From CAYSND01 sp964642235 (GTDB taxonomy: Bacteria > Bacteroidota > Bacteroidia > Bacteroidales > UBA932): a DNA stretch of 34,656 nt. Position 1 is the stretch's first letter. Each line of letters starts with the position of its first letter. A model generated the notes under the pieces. It did no database searches and had not been told where the DNA came from. It worked only from the letters and a program-made list of their open reading frames with translations. Made by a program: the position numbers and the translations under genes. This document shows positions 8,285 to 16,698 of this stretch, piece by piece. Where the stretch lies: positions 1 through 34,656 of the forward strand of contig CAZXOP010000008.1 of NCBI GenBank assembly GCA_964642235.1, read 5' to 3'.

Positions 8285-10246
8285 ATGAGAAAAATATTTA
8301 TTATAATATTGTCTATTGTTGCTCTCGGATTTGTCACTTCATGTGCAGATTTTGAGGATGTTAATAAAGATCCAAAAGCAGCAAGTTTAGATCAGGTTCA
8401 GGTAGAATACCTTTTGAATAAATCTATTGGTGGAGCACAGATGGATCCACATATTGCTGAGCGTGTCTTTATCCTTTATTGGAAATCTGCAGGGAGACAA
8501 CATATTGCGGGAGGTATCGTAAACGGTTCAGCTAATGATGGTTGGACAAATGATTATTATAGCTATCTACAAGGATGGATTAAATCAGCAACCTTAGCAG
8601 TAAATACTGCTGATGACCAAATTAAAGGTGGAAAAGCCAATGTTTGGGTAAATAATCTTATGCAATGTTCAAGGATCTGGAGAGCTTATCTATATTCAGA
8701 GTTAACAGATAACTTTGGTCCTTCTGCTTTTAACGAAACACTTGGGGTACTTCCTGAGTTCAAATCGGAGAAAGAGTGTTATGCGTTCATGTTAAAAGAG
8801 TTAAAAGAGTCAGTAAAAGCTATTGATCCCACCAAAGGTTTTGGGGGAAACAATGCAAATGACCCGGCTTACGGGTATGATTTTAACAAATGGATAAAAT
8901 TTGGTAACTCCTTGAGAATGAGATTAGCCATGCGTATTTCAAACTCTACTGCAGATCCTGCTTTAGCAAAAGCTGAGTTTGAAGATGCAGTAAGAGAAGG
9001 AAAATATATTTCAGATAAAGGGGATATTTTCAGTGTAAAAGAGAATAACGGTTGGGATGATTTTACAGCAGTAATGTCGCGTCAGTGGAATTCTAACATT
9101 ATCTCTGCTACCCTTAATAACCTAATGATTAATCTTGGAGGGATTACTACAGTTAAATCTATTGGGAGCAAGTATCCTATAGCAGCTGCTGTTAAACCTG
9201 CTGATTATTTCGGAGTAAGATATGAGAAGCACTATGCAAGCTACACTAATGACCCTTCTATAGGGTTCTGGTTTGATGGTCTATATAACACTATGGATCC
9301 TAGAGCATATGTGATGTTCCAAATACCAGGCAACCATGATGATAGAGGGAAAGAAGGTAAGAATTTTGATGAGAATTACTGTTATTATCCCGGTTGGACA
9401 AACGATGCTCGCACACAAACAGTAAAAATGGAGGTTAAGGCTGGTTACACTCCTAATACTGAGCCAATAGTAATAGATGCTACCTATACTTGGAATGCAT
9501 TCGCAAATGGTGCTTGGGGAGATGCAGGTTCTGTATGTGAACCAAGAGGATTCACCGGAAAACAGCCTTGCTTAAAGAATCATTATCGTGGTGGTGAGTT
9601 TAAAGGACAGCCAAATAGAAGAGTATTCTTCGCAGCATGGGAGTCTTATTTCTTGATAGCAGAGGCTGCTGTTAAGGGATGGAGTGTAGGTATGTCTGCT
9701 AAAGATGCTTATGAGAGAGGGGTTAAAGCAAGTTTCGAATACAACGGTATTCCGGAATTAGCAGCAGAATATTTAACCTCTGAGGATTATAATAGAGTAG
9801 GTACTTCTGTTAAGTGGGAACATACAGCAGAAGCTACACCAGTAGTGTATAACTGTGTAAATGGATATACAGGAGTTGCTGAGACTACTACTTGGAAAAA
9901 ACCCTCGAACACTATTTATGGTCCTAACAACAACGATGTGATGAATAAAATTCTAACTCAGAAATTTATTGCTCAGACACCATGGCTCCCATTAGAAACA
10001 TGGTCTGACCATCGTCGTCTTGGACTTCCTTTCTTTGAAAATTCAGCAGTAGAGCTTCCTATTCAGACTCTACCTGATTTGAACCAAGCGAATGCTAAGA
10101 TTATGAATAAGACTACATTCTTCCCTCAAAGGCTTAAATACCCTTCAGGGCTTGAAAATAGTAACCCTACAGGTTACGCGAAAGCAGTTCAACTATTAGG
10201 AGGTAAAGATGATGTACTTACCCCTCTTTGGTGGGCTAAGAGGTAG
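8285..10246 (+). CDS. SusD/RagB-like surface glycan-binding lipoprotein
   Basis: The protein has 653 aa. The start is taken at ATG 8285, 4 nt after the susC stop, because it gives a clean lipoprotein signal peptide (lipobox VTSC, Cys20). The reading frame extends upstream into susC, but that would bury the signal peptide. The mature sequence CADFEDVNKDPKAAS and later WIKFGNSLRMRLAMRISN, AAWESYFLIAEAAVKGW and the C-terminal region with FFPQRLKYPSG are typical of the SusD superfamily, probably the SusD-like group with long loops. In the family these are TPR-based alpha-helical lids over SusC that bind the glycan at the cell surface. A strong hairpin terminator follows 20 nt after the stop. Confidence 0.95.
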   Translation: MRKIFIIILSIVALGFVTSCADFEDVNKDPKAASLDQVQVEYLLNKSIGGAQMDPHIAERVFILYWKSAGRQHIAGGIVNGSANDGWTNDYYSYLQGWIKSATLAVNTADDQIKGGKANVWVNNLMQCSRIWRAYLYSELTDNFGPSAFNETLGVLPEFKSEKECYAFMLKELKESVKAIDPTKGFGGNNANDPAYGYDFNKWIKFGNSLRMRLAMRISNSTADPALAKAEFEDAVREGKYISDKGDIFSVKENNGWDDFTAVMSRQWNSNIISATLNNLMINLGGITTVKSIGSKYPIAAAVKPADYFGVRYEKHYASYTNDPSIGFWFDGLYNTMDPRAYVMFQIPGNHDDRGKEGKNFDENYCYYPGWTNDARTQTVKMEVKAGYTPNTEPIVIDATYTWNAFANGAWGDAGSVCEPRGFTGKQPCLKNHYRGGEFKGQPNRRVFFAAWESYFLIAEAAVKGWSVGMSAKDAYERGVKASFEYNGIPELAAEYLTSEDYNRVGTSVKWEHTAEATPVVYNCVNGYTGVAETTTWKKPSNTIYGPNNNDVMNKILTQKFIAQTPWLPLETWSDHRRLGLPFFENSAVELPIQTLPDLNQANAKIMNKTTFFPQRLKYPSGLENSNPTGYAKAVQLLGGKDDVLTPLWWAKR

Positions 10247-10265
10247 TTAGTAAATTAATAAGGTT

Positions 10266-10299
10266 TAGAGGGTGGTATTTATTTCAATACCACCCTCTA
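10266..10299 (+). terminator. Rho-independent-type terminator after susD
   Basis: A perfect 14-bp stem (arm TAGAGGGTGGTATT at 10266-10279, complement at 10286-10299) with a 6-nt loop is followed by the T-rich TATTTATTTA. It lies 20 nt after the susD stop and would end the regulator-susCD transcript. Confidence 0.85.
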
Positions 10300-10303
10300 T
10301 TTA

Positions 10304-10338
10304 TTTACCCCCTTTGTGTTTCCCCGGTGGGGAAAGGA
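10304..10338. repeat. Intergenic direct repeat, copy 1, containing a hairpin
   Basis: This 35-nt copy matches 10549-10582 except for one extra C in a C run. It contains the perfect hairpin TTTCCCC-ggt-GGGGAAA at 10319-10335. The GGGGAAAG arm (10329-10336) can also pair with CTTTCCCC at 10355-10362, so two exclusive structures are possible. Confidence 0.75.
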
Positions 10339-10548
10339 TGCACGACACTACTGTCTTTCCCCCTGCTTCGCAGGTACGACCCGTGTCGGTCGTCTGATGA
10401 CGACTTCTTCCGCTTACTTTATGTTTGGTTTGGTGGTTCTTGGGGAGTTTCGTCAAGTTTAAAGGCTAAGCAATTTTAATTACACTCATTCCGTAAGCCC
10501 GAGCCGCAGTGGTTGCTGAAGCAACACCAAACTTCGTTTGGTTAAAAT
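10339..10548. other. Non-coding, hairpin-rich intergenic segment
   Basis: About 210 nt between the two direct-repeat copies, with no convincing gene. Small perfect hairpins are clustered here: CCTGC-ttc-GCAGG (10362-10374), ACGACC-N6-GGTCGT (10376-10393), CGTC-tgat-GACG (10391-10402), GTTGC-tgaa-GCAAC (10512-10525) and ACCAAAC-ttc-GTTTGGT (10526-10542). CGACAC at 10343-10348 can pair with GTGTCG at 10383-10388 around the first hairpin. The base composition is richer in GC than the surrounding coding sequence. It may be a palindromic intergenic repeat family or a structured RNA; the sequence does not say which. Confidence 0.55.
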
Positions 10549-10582
10549 TTTACCCCTTTGTGTTTCCCCGGTGGGGAAAGGA
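10549..10582. repeat. Intergenic direct repeat, copy 2, abutting the GH92 stop codon
   Basis: This second copy (34 nt) of the element at 10304-10338 has the same TTTCCCC-ggt-GGGGAAA hairpin at 10563-10579. It ends 1 nt before the stop codon of the minus-strand GH92 gene, so its hairpin would form right behind that stop and could help to end or stabilise the transcript. Confidence 0.75.
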
Positions 10583-10583
10583 G

Positions 10584-12839
10584 TTATTCAAAAGTTAGTT
10601 TTCCTTTATGTGAAAGCTCTTTATAAGTTATAAAAGGTTTCTGAATGGGTTTGCCATTGAGTTTTATCTTCATGAAAATATTTTTTTCAGGGGAGTTATC
10701 AGGTGCGGAAATCTTAAATCTGCTTCCGTTTTCATTAGTAATAGAGACCTTTCTAAAGAGAGGAGAGCCAAGTGCAAACTCATCAGATGCAGGGTTCACG
10801 GGGTAAAACCCCATTGCACTCATTACAAACCAGGCTGAGGTCTGTCCATTATCTTCATCTCCGCAATAACCATCAGGGGTGGCATTATAGAATCTCTCCA
10901 TAACCTCCCTTACTCTGCTCTGAGTCTTATCCAGTTCATCAACATAATTATATAGATATATAGCGTGCTGAACAGGCTGATTCCCATGTGCATAGTTTCC
11001 ATAATTCATAATTTGCATCTCTCGTATTTCATGAATAGTAAATCCATAATATGAATCATCGAAAATAGGGGGGAGTACGAACATTGAGTCTAACATTTTA
11101 CTAAATTCTTTTTTCCCACCCATTAAAGAGATAAGTCCCTCGATATCATGAAACACACTCCAAGTATAATGAATGGCATTCCCTTCCGTAAAGGCATCTC
11201 CCCATTTGAAAGGGTTAAAAGGCTCGGAAAATTTTCCGCTCTGTTGCTTTCCTCTCATTAGCTTGGTAGTAGGGTCAAAAATGTTTTTATAATTATTAGA
11301 GCGGTCATAATATTTTTTTACCTCCACTTCGCTCTTACCAAGCTCCTTCGCAAGTTTATAAATACACCAGTCTGCGTAAGCATATTCGAGGGTGCGGGCA
11401 GCCGATTCGTTAATCCCTACATCAGATGGGACATACCCTAATTTATTATAATAATGGGCCCCTTTTCTCCCTACTGAAGTTAGAGGTCCCTCATTCTCGC
11501 TGTTTTTTATAACAGCTTCATAGAGCCTCTCTATATCGTACCCTCTTATCCCATTGAGATATGCACCTGCTATGATTGATGCTGAATTAGAGCCTATCAT
11601 ACAGTCTCTATGTCCGGGAGATGCCCATTCAGGTAACCATCCGCTCTCATTATAGGTGTTTGTAAGCCCCTCCATAATCCGAGAGGTAAGTTCAGGATAA
11701 AAGAGGGTGTAAAAAGGGAATACCGCCCTGAATGTGTCCCAAAAGCCATTGTCTGTAAACATTTCCCCCTGCATGACCTCCCCATTGTAGGGACTGTAAT
11801 GGACTCTCTCACCTTTTTCATTTATTTCGCTAAAATCACGCGGAAAAAGCATAAGGCGATAAAGAGAGGAGTAGAAAACTGAGATGTCGTCATATTTACC
11901 ACCACTTACCATAAATCTTGAAAGCTCCTCATTCCACCTCTTTTTGCTTTCACTTTTAGTGGTTTCAAAAGAGTCACCTCCCACTTCTCTTTTAAGGTTA
12001 AGCTCTGCCTGCTCAAAAGAGATAAAGGAGGAGGCAACCTTTGCCGAAACCGTCCCATTTCCCTGAGTGTCAAATGAGACTACAATCCCTGTGTGATTTC
12101 CTTTTGCTTCTTTAATCTCTCTCTCTTTACTATGGTAATAGGTTGAGTCCACCCATAAAGAATATCTAACTATAGGTCTATCAAACTCTATTACAAAGTA
12201 GTTTTTAAAATTCTCAGGAACTCCTCCGCTATTTCGTGTGGTATAACCTATAACTTGTCCTTTCTCTGCCTCTACTTTTATATAAGAACCTTTGTCAAAA
12301 CAGTCTATAACTACATTTGAACTACCCTCTCCCCCCTGAGGATATTTTATACGGAACTGTGCGGCACGTGAAGTCGGGGTTAGCTCTGCAGTGATGTCAT
12401 AATCTGCTAAATAGACACTATAATAGTATGGCTTTGCTATCTCTGATTTATGTGAAAACCAGCTTTGTCGTTTCTCCTCCTCGAAAATAGGTGCGCCTGT
12501 AGTTGGCATTATGGAGAATTGACCATAATCATTGATCCATGGACTTGGCTGATGGGTCTGCTTAAACCCCCTTATGTGGTGACTATTATATTTATATTGC
12601 CATCCATCCCCCATTTTTCCTGTTTGTGGGGTCCAAAAATTCATCCCCCATGGGAGGGCTATAGCAGGGTAGGTGTTTCCGTTAGAGAGGAGATATTCAG
12701 AGTCTGTTCCCATTAAGATATTTACCCACTCCACTGGGGAAGTTACACTCTCTATATACCCTTCAGGGAGGGTTTTATGTTCAGAACAGGAGGAGATATA
12801 TAAAGTTACCAGAATGGCTAATAATATTCTTTTCTTCAT
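10584..12839 (-). CDS. GH92 exo-alpha-mannosidase, lipoprotein
   Basis: The protein has 751 aa with lipobox ISSC (Cys18). It starts with the family's VNILMGTDSEYLLSNGNTYP and ALPWGMNFWTPQTG. The central part shows DNGFWDTFRAVFPFYTL and NESGWLPEWASPG. The expected general acid lies in EGNAIHYTW (Glu552) and the base pair in CGDEDNGQTSAW (Asp661, Asp663); both are intact. EGNAIHY replaces the more usual EGNAWQY, a change next to the acid. It is the last gene of the minus-strand operon, 37 nt after the sulfatase. In the family it would trim alpha-mannose at the surface or in the periplasm; its linkage preference is not readable here. Confidence 0.93.
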   Translation of the reverse strand: MKKRILLAILVTLYISSCSEHKTLPEGYIESVTSPVEWVNILMGTDSEYLLSNGNTYPAIALPWGMNFWTPQTGKMGDGWQYKYNSHHIRGFKQTHQPSPWINDYGQFSIMPTTGAPIFEEEKRQSWFSHKSEIAKPYYYSVYLADYDITAELTPTSRAAQFRIKYPQGGEGSSNVVIDCFDKGSYIKVEAEKGQVIGYTTRNSGGVPENFKNYFVIEFDRPIVRYSLWVDSTYYHSKEREIKEAKGNHTGIVVSFDTQGNGTVSAKVASSFISFEQAELNLKREVGGDSFETTKSESKKRWNEELSRFMVSGGKYDDISVFYSSLYRLMLFPRDFSEINEKGERVHYSPYNGEVMQGEMFTDNGFWDTFRAVFPFYTLFYPELTSRIMEGLTNTYNESGWLPEWASPGHRDCMIGSNSASIIAGAYLNGIRGYDIERLYEAVIKNSENEGPLTSVGRKGAHYYNKLGYVPSDVGINESAARTLEYAYADWCIYKLAKELGKSEVEVKKYYDRSNNYKNIFDPTTKLMRGKQQSGKFSEPFNPFKWGDAFTEGNAIHYTWSVFHDIEGLISLMGGKKEFSKMLDSMFVLPPIFDDSYYGFTIHEIREMQIMNYGNYAHGNQPVQHAIYLYNYVDELDKTQSRVREVMERFYNATPDGYCGDEDNGQTSAWFVMSAMGFYPVNPASDEFALGSPLFRKVSITNENGSRFKISAPDNSPEKNIFMKIKLNGKPIQKPFITYKELSHKGKLTFE

Positions 12840-12876
12840 GACTTCATGCGTATAGATAGTTATTTAATGGGTTGTC

Positions 12877-14391
12877 TTATTTAATAGAGATAATCTCCTT
12901 TAGTTTATTTGCCAACTCTTCCCCTTTTTCGGGGTATTTGCTATAGATATTCTCCCTCTCCCCTATATCATTTGTTAAATTATAGAGTTGTGGTTCTATA
13001 CTGTTCCCACTCTCTATATTAACAGATGCGTGATAGGGTACCCCTTTGTTAGGTGTTATATATTTATAACCTCCCATTATTATGGAGAGGGAACCACTCG
13101 CACTCTGCTCTATTATATACTCAGAATCGGTTTTATCTTTTCCCTTAAACTTTGCAGAGAGGGCTCTACTATCTATGGCTCTCCCATTAGGGATTTCTAC
13201 CCCTATAATCTCCGCAAGAGAGGCGAAAAGGTCTATATGACTCACTAAGGCATTGGAACTACTCCCTTTTTTTAACTTATTTCCCCAAGCTACAATCATC
13301 GGGACTCTGGTACCTGCCTCAAAAATGCTATATTTTCCACCGCGGAAATTCCCAAAAGGGTTATGGGTACCAAGAAGCTCCACTGCCCCATCTTTATAAC
13401 CATCATCTATCACAGGACCATTGTCACTTGAGAGAATTATTATGGTGTTTTTTAATAGTTTGAGCTCTTCTAAAACTTTTATCACCTCTCCCACCGAGTA
13501 ATCAAATTGGAGGATGGCATCCCCTCGCGCCCCCATTCCTGTCTTCCCTGCAAACCTTTCATGGGGGGCACGCGGAACATGTATATCATTGGTGCCGAAA
13601 TAGAGGAAAAAGGGTCTGTTGGCATTATCTTTAATAAATGAGACCGCCTTCTCTGTGATTCTGTCTGCTATATCTTCATCTCTCCAGAGGGCTGATTTAC
13701 CACCTGTCATCCACCCAATTCTCGATATCCCGTTTATAAGAGCCATGTCGTGCCCATGTGAGGGGTGTAGTTTCAGGAGTTCGGGGTTATCTTTGCCGGT
13801 AGGTTCTCCGGGAAATGGTTTAGAGTAGCTAACTTTTATCGGATCAGAGGGGTCGAGGTTTACTACTCGTGAGTTTTCTATATAGACACATGGGACTCTA
13901 TCCCCTGTAGCAGCCATGATAAAAGAGTAATCGAACCCTATGTCTTTTAATCCGGGGGTTATCTCTCCATTCCAATCCTGTTCCCCTCTTTTGCTCCCAA
14001 GTCCGAGGTGCCACTTCCCTATTGCTGCAGTAGTGTAACCTGCATCTGAAAAGGCATCTGCAAGTGTATATTGATCTGGTGTTATTACCATTGCGGCATC
14101 TCCGGGAGCCACTCCTGTACCCTCTTTTCTCCAAGGGTATTCTCCGGTTAAGAGTCCGTACCGAGAAGGGGTGCTGGTAGAGGAGGTGGTGTGTGCATTT
14201 GTGAGTCTGACCCCCATAGATGCAAGTCTCTCCACATTAGGTGTCCTAACAGATGAAAAACCGTTGCAACTTAAATCTCCATAGCCAACATCATCTGCAT
14301 ATATTATTATGACATTGGGCTTTTTATTCTGGCTATATGATATAGTGCAGAGTGCAGTGAGACAGGGGAGTAGCAGGTATTTTTTATTCAT
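12877..14391 (-). CDS. Secreted serine-type sulfatase (S1 family, carbohydrate sulfatase)
   Basis: The protein has 504 aa with a signal peptide ending near ISYSQ (residue 21), so it is probably periplasmic. It is a formylglycine-dependent type I sulfatase. IIIYADDVGYGDL carries the metal ligands Asp33 and Asp34. The maturation motif is STPSR (Ser73-Arg77), the serine form that is converted by anaerobic radical-SAM enzymes. IGKWHLG and SSDNGP (Asp323, Asn324) complete the active site. HGHDMALINGISRIG and FGTNDIHVPRAPHERF look like galactose- or GalNAc-targeting mucin sulfatases, but I cannot assign a subfamily with certainty. It lies 8 nt after the GH92 gene upstream and 37 nt before the one downstream, inside an exo-glycosidase operon. 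Its maturase is encoded 8 kb away in the same locus. Confidence 0.94.
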   Translation of the reverse strand: MNKKYLLLPCLTALCTISYSQNKKPNVIIIYADDVGYGDLSCNGFSSVRTPNVERLASMGVRLTNAHTTSSTSTPSRYGLLTGEYPWRKEGTGVAPGDAAMVITPDQYTLADAFSDAGYTTAAIGKWHLGLGSKRGEQDWNGEITPGLKDIGFDYSFIMAATGDRVPCVYIENSRVVNLDPSDPIKVSYSKPFPGEPTGKDNPELLKLHPSHGHDMALINGISRIGWMTGGKSALWRDEDIADRITEKAVSFIKDNANRPFFLYFGTNDIHVPRAPHERFAGKTGMGARGDAILQFDYSVGEVIKVLEELKLLKNTIIILSSDNGPVIDDGYKDGAVELLGTHNPFGNFRGGKYSIFEAGTRVPMIVAWGNKLKKGSSSNALVSHIDLFASLAEIIGVEIPNGRAIDSRALSAKFKGKDKTDSEYIIEQSASGSLSIIMGGYKYITPNKGVPYHASVNIESGNSIEPQLYNLTNDIGERENIYSKYPEKGEELANKLKEIISIK

Positions 14392-14399
14392 AGTATAAT

Positions 14400-16697
14400 C
14401 TATTGTCCGGTGTTAATTATAATATTTTTTGCCGAAACAAGTTTCTCGTGTGAGATGAGATAACCTCTCTGTTTAACCCCATCTATATAGATAGATTTTA
14501 TGATATTGCCCGTCCCTCTTTTTTGGATGTTAAGAGCATTTCCATTTAGCAGGAGAGTAACCTTATCAAATCGTGGTGTGGTAATTATATATTCTGGTTT
14601 TCCCGGACAATTAGGGTAAACGCCGATCATTGAAAAGAGTACCCAGGAGGAGAGGGTCCCGGTGTCATCATTGCCGGGAAGCCCATCCGGAGTCGTTTTA
14701 TAATGGCGGTCAATAATATCCTTTACGATTTTCTGGGTACGCCACTCCTCCCCTTTAAAATATGAGAAGAGGTAAGGATAGACTATATCCGGTTCGTTAG
14801 TAGGGTCAAAGTACCCCTTATCAAAGACCATCTGTAGTTTGTTTACAAAGTGTTTTTTACCCCCCATTAACTCTGCCAACTCTATAACGTTGTGAGGCAC
14901 TGCGAAGGTATAGTTCCAGGCATTTCCTTCATGGAACCCCGGACATGGTTCGAAATTAGCTCCTTGCAGAGGGTCGAAAGGGGAGTAAAATGTTCCGTCA
15001 GGGAGTTTGGGACGGAGTGTCCCAAATTCCGGAGAGTAATAATGCTTGTAGCCCAACGACTTCTCATGAAAGATTTTAGCATCTTTCTCTTTTCCAAGCA
15101 CTTTGGCTAACTCTCCAAGGCACCAGTCTGCAATATAATATTCAAGTGCATGTGAGACCGAGTTGTCAAAAGGCTCTCTAAGAGGGACATATCCTAAACG
15201 GAGGTAGTCGTCATTATCGGGACGGAGAGGATTTGCTGAGCTTGGCGAGAGAGTAGATTTGGTCATTGCTTCATAAGCTGTCTCTATATCGAATCCCCTT
15301 ATCCCTTTCATCCAACTATCCACAATAACAGGAATAGCAGGGTCTCCCTCCATAGTAAGAGTCTCTCTGCTATAGAGCTCCCATTTGGGGAGCCATCCAC
15401 TTTCATTATACATCTCGACCATAGAGTTTACCATATTAGACTGACGGTCAGGATAAAGGAGTGTGATAAGCTGATGAAGAGTGCGGTATGTATCCCATAA
15501 TGAGAAGACAGTGTAGCGGTTTCGCTCTGTTTTCATAACTCTGCCACTCCCCATAGCAGGGTACTCTCCATTGGCATCCTGAATTATATTAGGGTGTATT
15601 AGTGAATGGTAAAGGGCTGTGTAAAAGATGGTTTTATCATCTTCATTTCCCCCTTCAACATTGATTTTATTCAGACTTTCAGACCATAACGAACGTGCCG
15701 ACTGATGAATGGTCTCAAATGGGAGGGGAGTAGGAGTTTCGGTATGAGTTTTCGTCGAGCTCTCATTGCGGAGTTGTTCTGCACCCACAAGGTACTGCTC
15801 TCTGTCAAGATTAAGTCTTGCATTCTCTATAGATACAAAAGAGACACCCACTCTAACTTCTATAATCTCTCCCTCTTTCAAATCATAACTAAACCATGCC
15901 CCTATATCATCTCCGGCAATTACTCTATCATAATCGGTATAAATTTTATATTTTCCATTTGAGGGATCCCACTCCTCTTTATACCCTTTGCGAAATCTCT
16001 GTTTCTTCCAATATCCTGATTCTAAAGGTGTTTTGCTTACTCTCATAACGAAATAGAGAGGAAAGACTGCCTGCTGTTCAGTAAAGCAGAAGGTCCCCTG
16101 AAGTTTATACCCCTCTATCTCTCTCTCGTTTACTTTTGAAACAAAAGCCCCTGTCTCGTTTGTAAGCCCCTCTCCTAAATTCATAAGTATGTTTGCTCTA
16201 CCGGCAGGGAAGATAAACCTTACGGCAGATGTTCTCGGGGTTACAGTCATTTCACAATTAATGCCGTATTTAGTAAGCAATGTGCTGTAATAACCGGGGG
16301 AGGCTTTCTCCTGAGTAAAATGGCTACCGTAGTTATTTATATCCACATCGAGAGGACCGGTAGTGGGCATCAGTAGCAGAGAGGCAAGTTCAGGGCACCC
16401 TACACCACTAAGGTTAACATGTGAAAACCCTGCTATCACCTTATTATTAGGTTCGTATGGCATAGACCACCACCCTCTGTCCTTATCAAATTTATTCTCT
16501 AAAGAGCCTGTCGAGTTAAATGGGGTAATAGACATCATTCCGTGAGGGGTAACAGCACCCGGATTGGTTGCTCCATAATTTGATGTCCCTATAAATGGAT
16601 TTACATAATCTATCGGATGCTTTTCTTGAGCCGATATGCTCAACGATATTGCCGTAAATAGGGCAATAAAGAGTATTCTTCTCTCACTCCTTCTCAT
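14400..16697 (-). CDS. GH92 exo-alpha-mannosidase, secreted
   Basis: The protein has 765 aa with a type I signal peptide (cleavage near ISAQ, residue 23), unlike the two lipoprotein GH92 paralogues here. It shows YVNPFIGTSNYGATNPGAV, FSHVNLSGVGCPELASLLLM, SLWDTYRTLHQLITLLYP and NESGWLPKWELYS. The general acid region is EGNAWNYTF (Glu590). The base motif reads PGNDDTGTLSSW (Asn676, Asp677, Asp678) in place of GDEDxGQ. I recall this variant from a recognised GH92 branch, so activity is expected but specificity may differ. A threonine- and proline-rich insertion (STKTHTETPTPLPFE) lies just before the catalytic domain, near residues 305-325. It begins 1 nt after the GH20 stop, so the two are tightly coupled. 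Confidence 0.93.
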   Translation of the reverse strand: MRRSERRILFIALFTAISLSISAQEKHPIDYVNPFIGTSNYGATNPGAVTPHGMMSITPFNSTGSLENKFDKDRGWWSMPYEPNNKVIAGFSHVNLSGVGCPELASLLLMPTTGPLDVDINNYGSHFTQEKASPGYYSTLLTKYGINCEMTVTPRTSAVRFIFPAGRANILMNLGEGLTNETGAFVSKVNEREIEGYKLQGTFCFTEQQAVFPLYFVMRVSKTPLESGYWKKQRFRKGYKEEWDPSNGKYKIYTDYDRVIAGDDIGAWFSYDLKEGEIIEVRVGVSFVSIENARLNLDREQYLVGAEQLRNESSTKTHTETPTPLPFETIHQSARSLWSESLNKINVEGGNEDDKTIFYTALYHSLIHPNIIQDANGEYPAMGSGRVMKTERNRYTVFSLWDTYRTLHQLITLLYPDRQSNMVNSMVEMYNESGWLPKWELYSRETLTMEGDPAIPVIVDSWMKGIRGFDIETAYEAMTKSTLSPSSANPLRPDNDDYLRLGYVPLREPFDNSVSHALEYYIADWCLGELAKVLGKEKDAKIFHEKSLGYKHYYSPEFGTLRPKLPDGTFYSPFDPLQGANFEPCPGFHEGNAWNYTFAVPHNVIELAELMGGKKHFVNKLQMVFDKGYFDPTNEPDIVYPYLFSYFKGEEWRTQKIVKDIIDRHYKTTPDGLPGNDDTGTLSSWVLFSMIGVYPNCPGKPEYIITTPRFDKVTLLLNGNALNIQKRGTGNIIKSIYIDGVKQRGYLISHEKLVSAKNIIINTGQ

Positions 16698-16698
16698 A

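Noticed and set aside
10338..10397. A 19-codon reading frame in the intergenic element
   Set aside because: It overlaps several hairpins, has no recognisable product and is too short to be supported by coding features.
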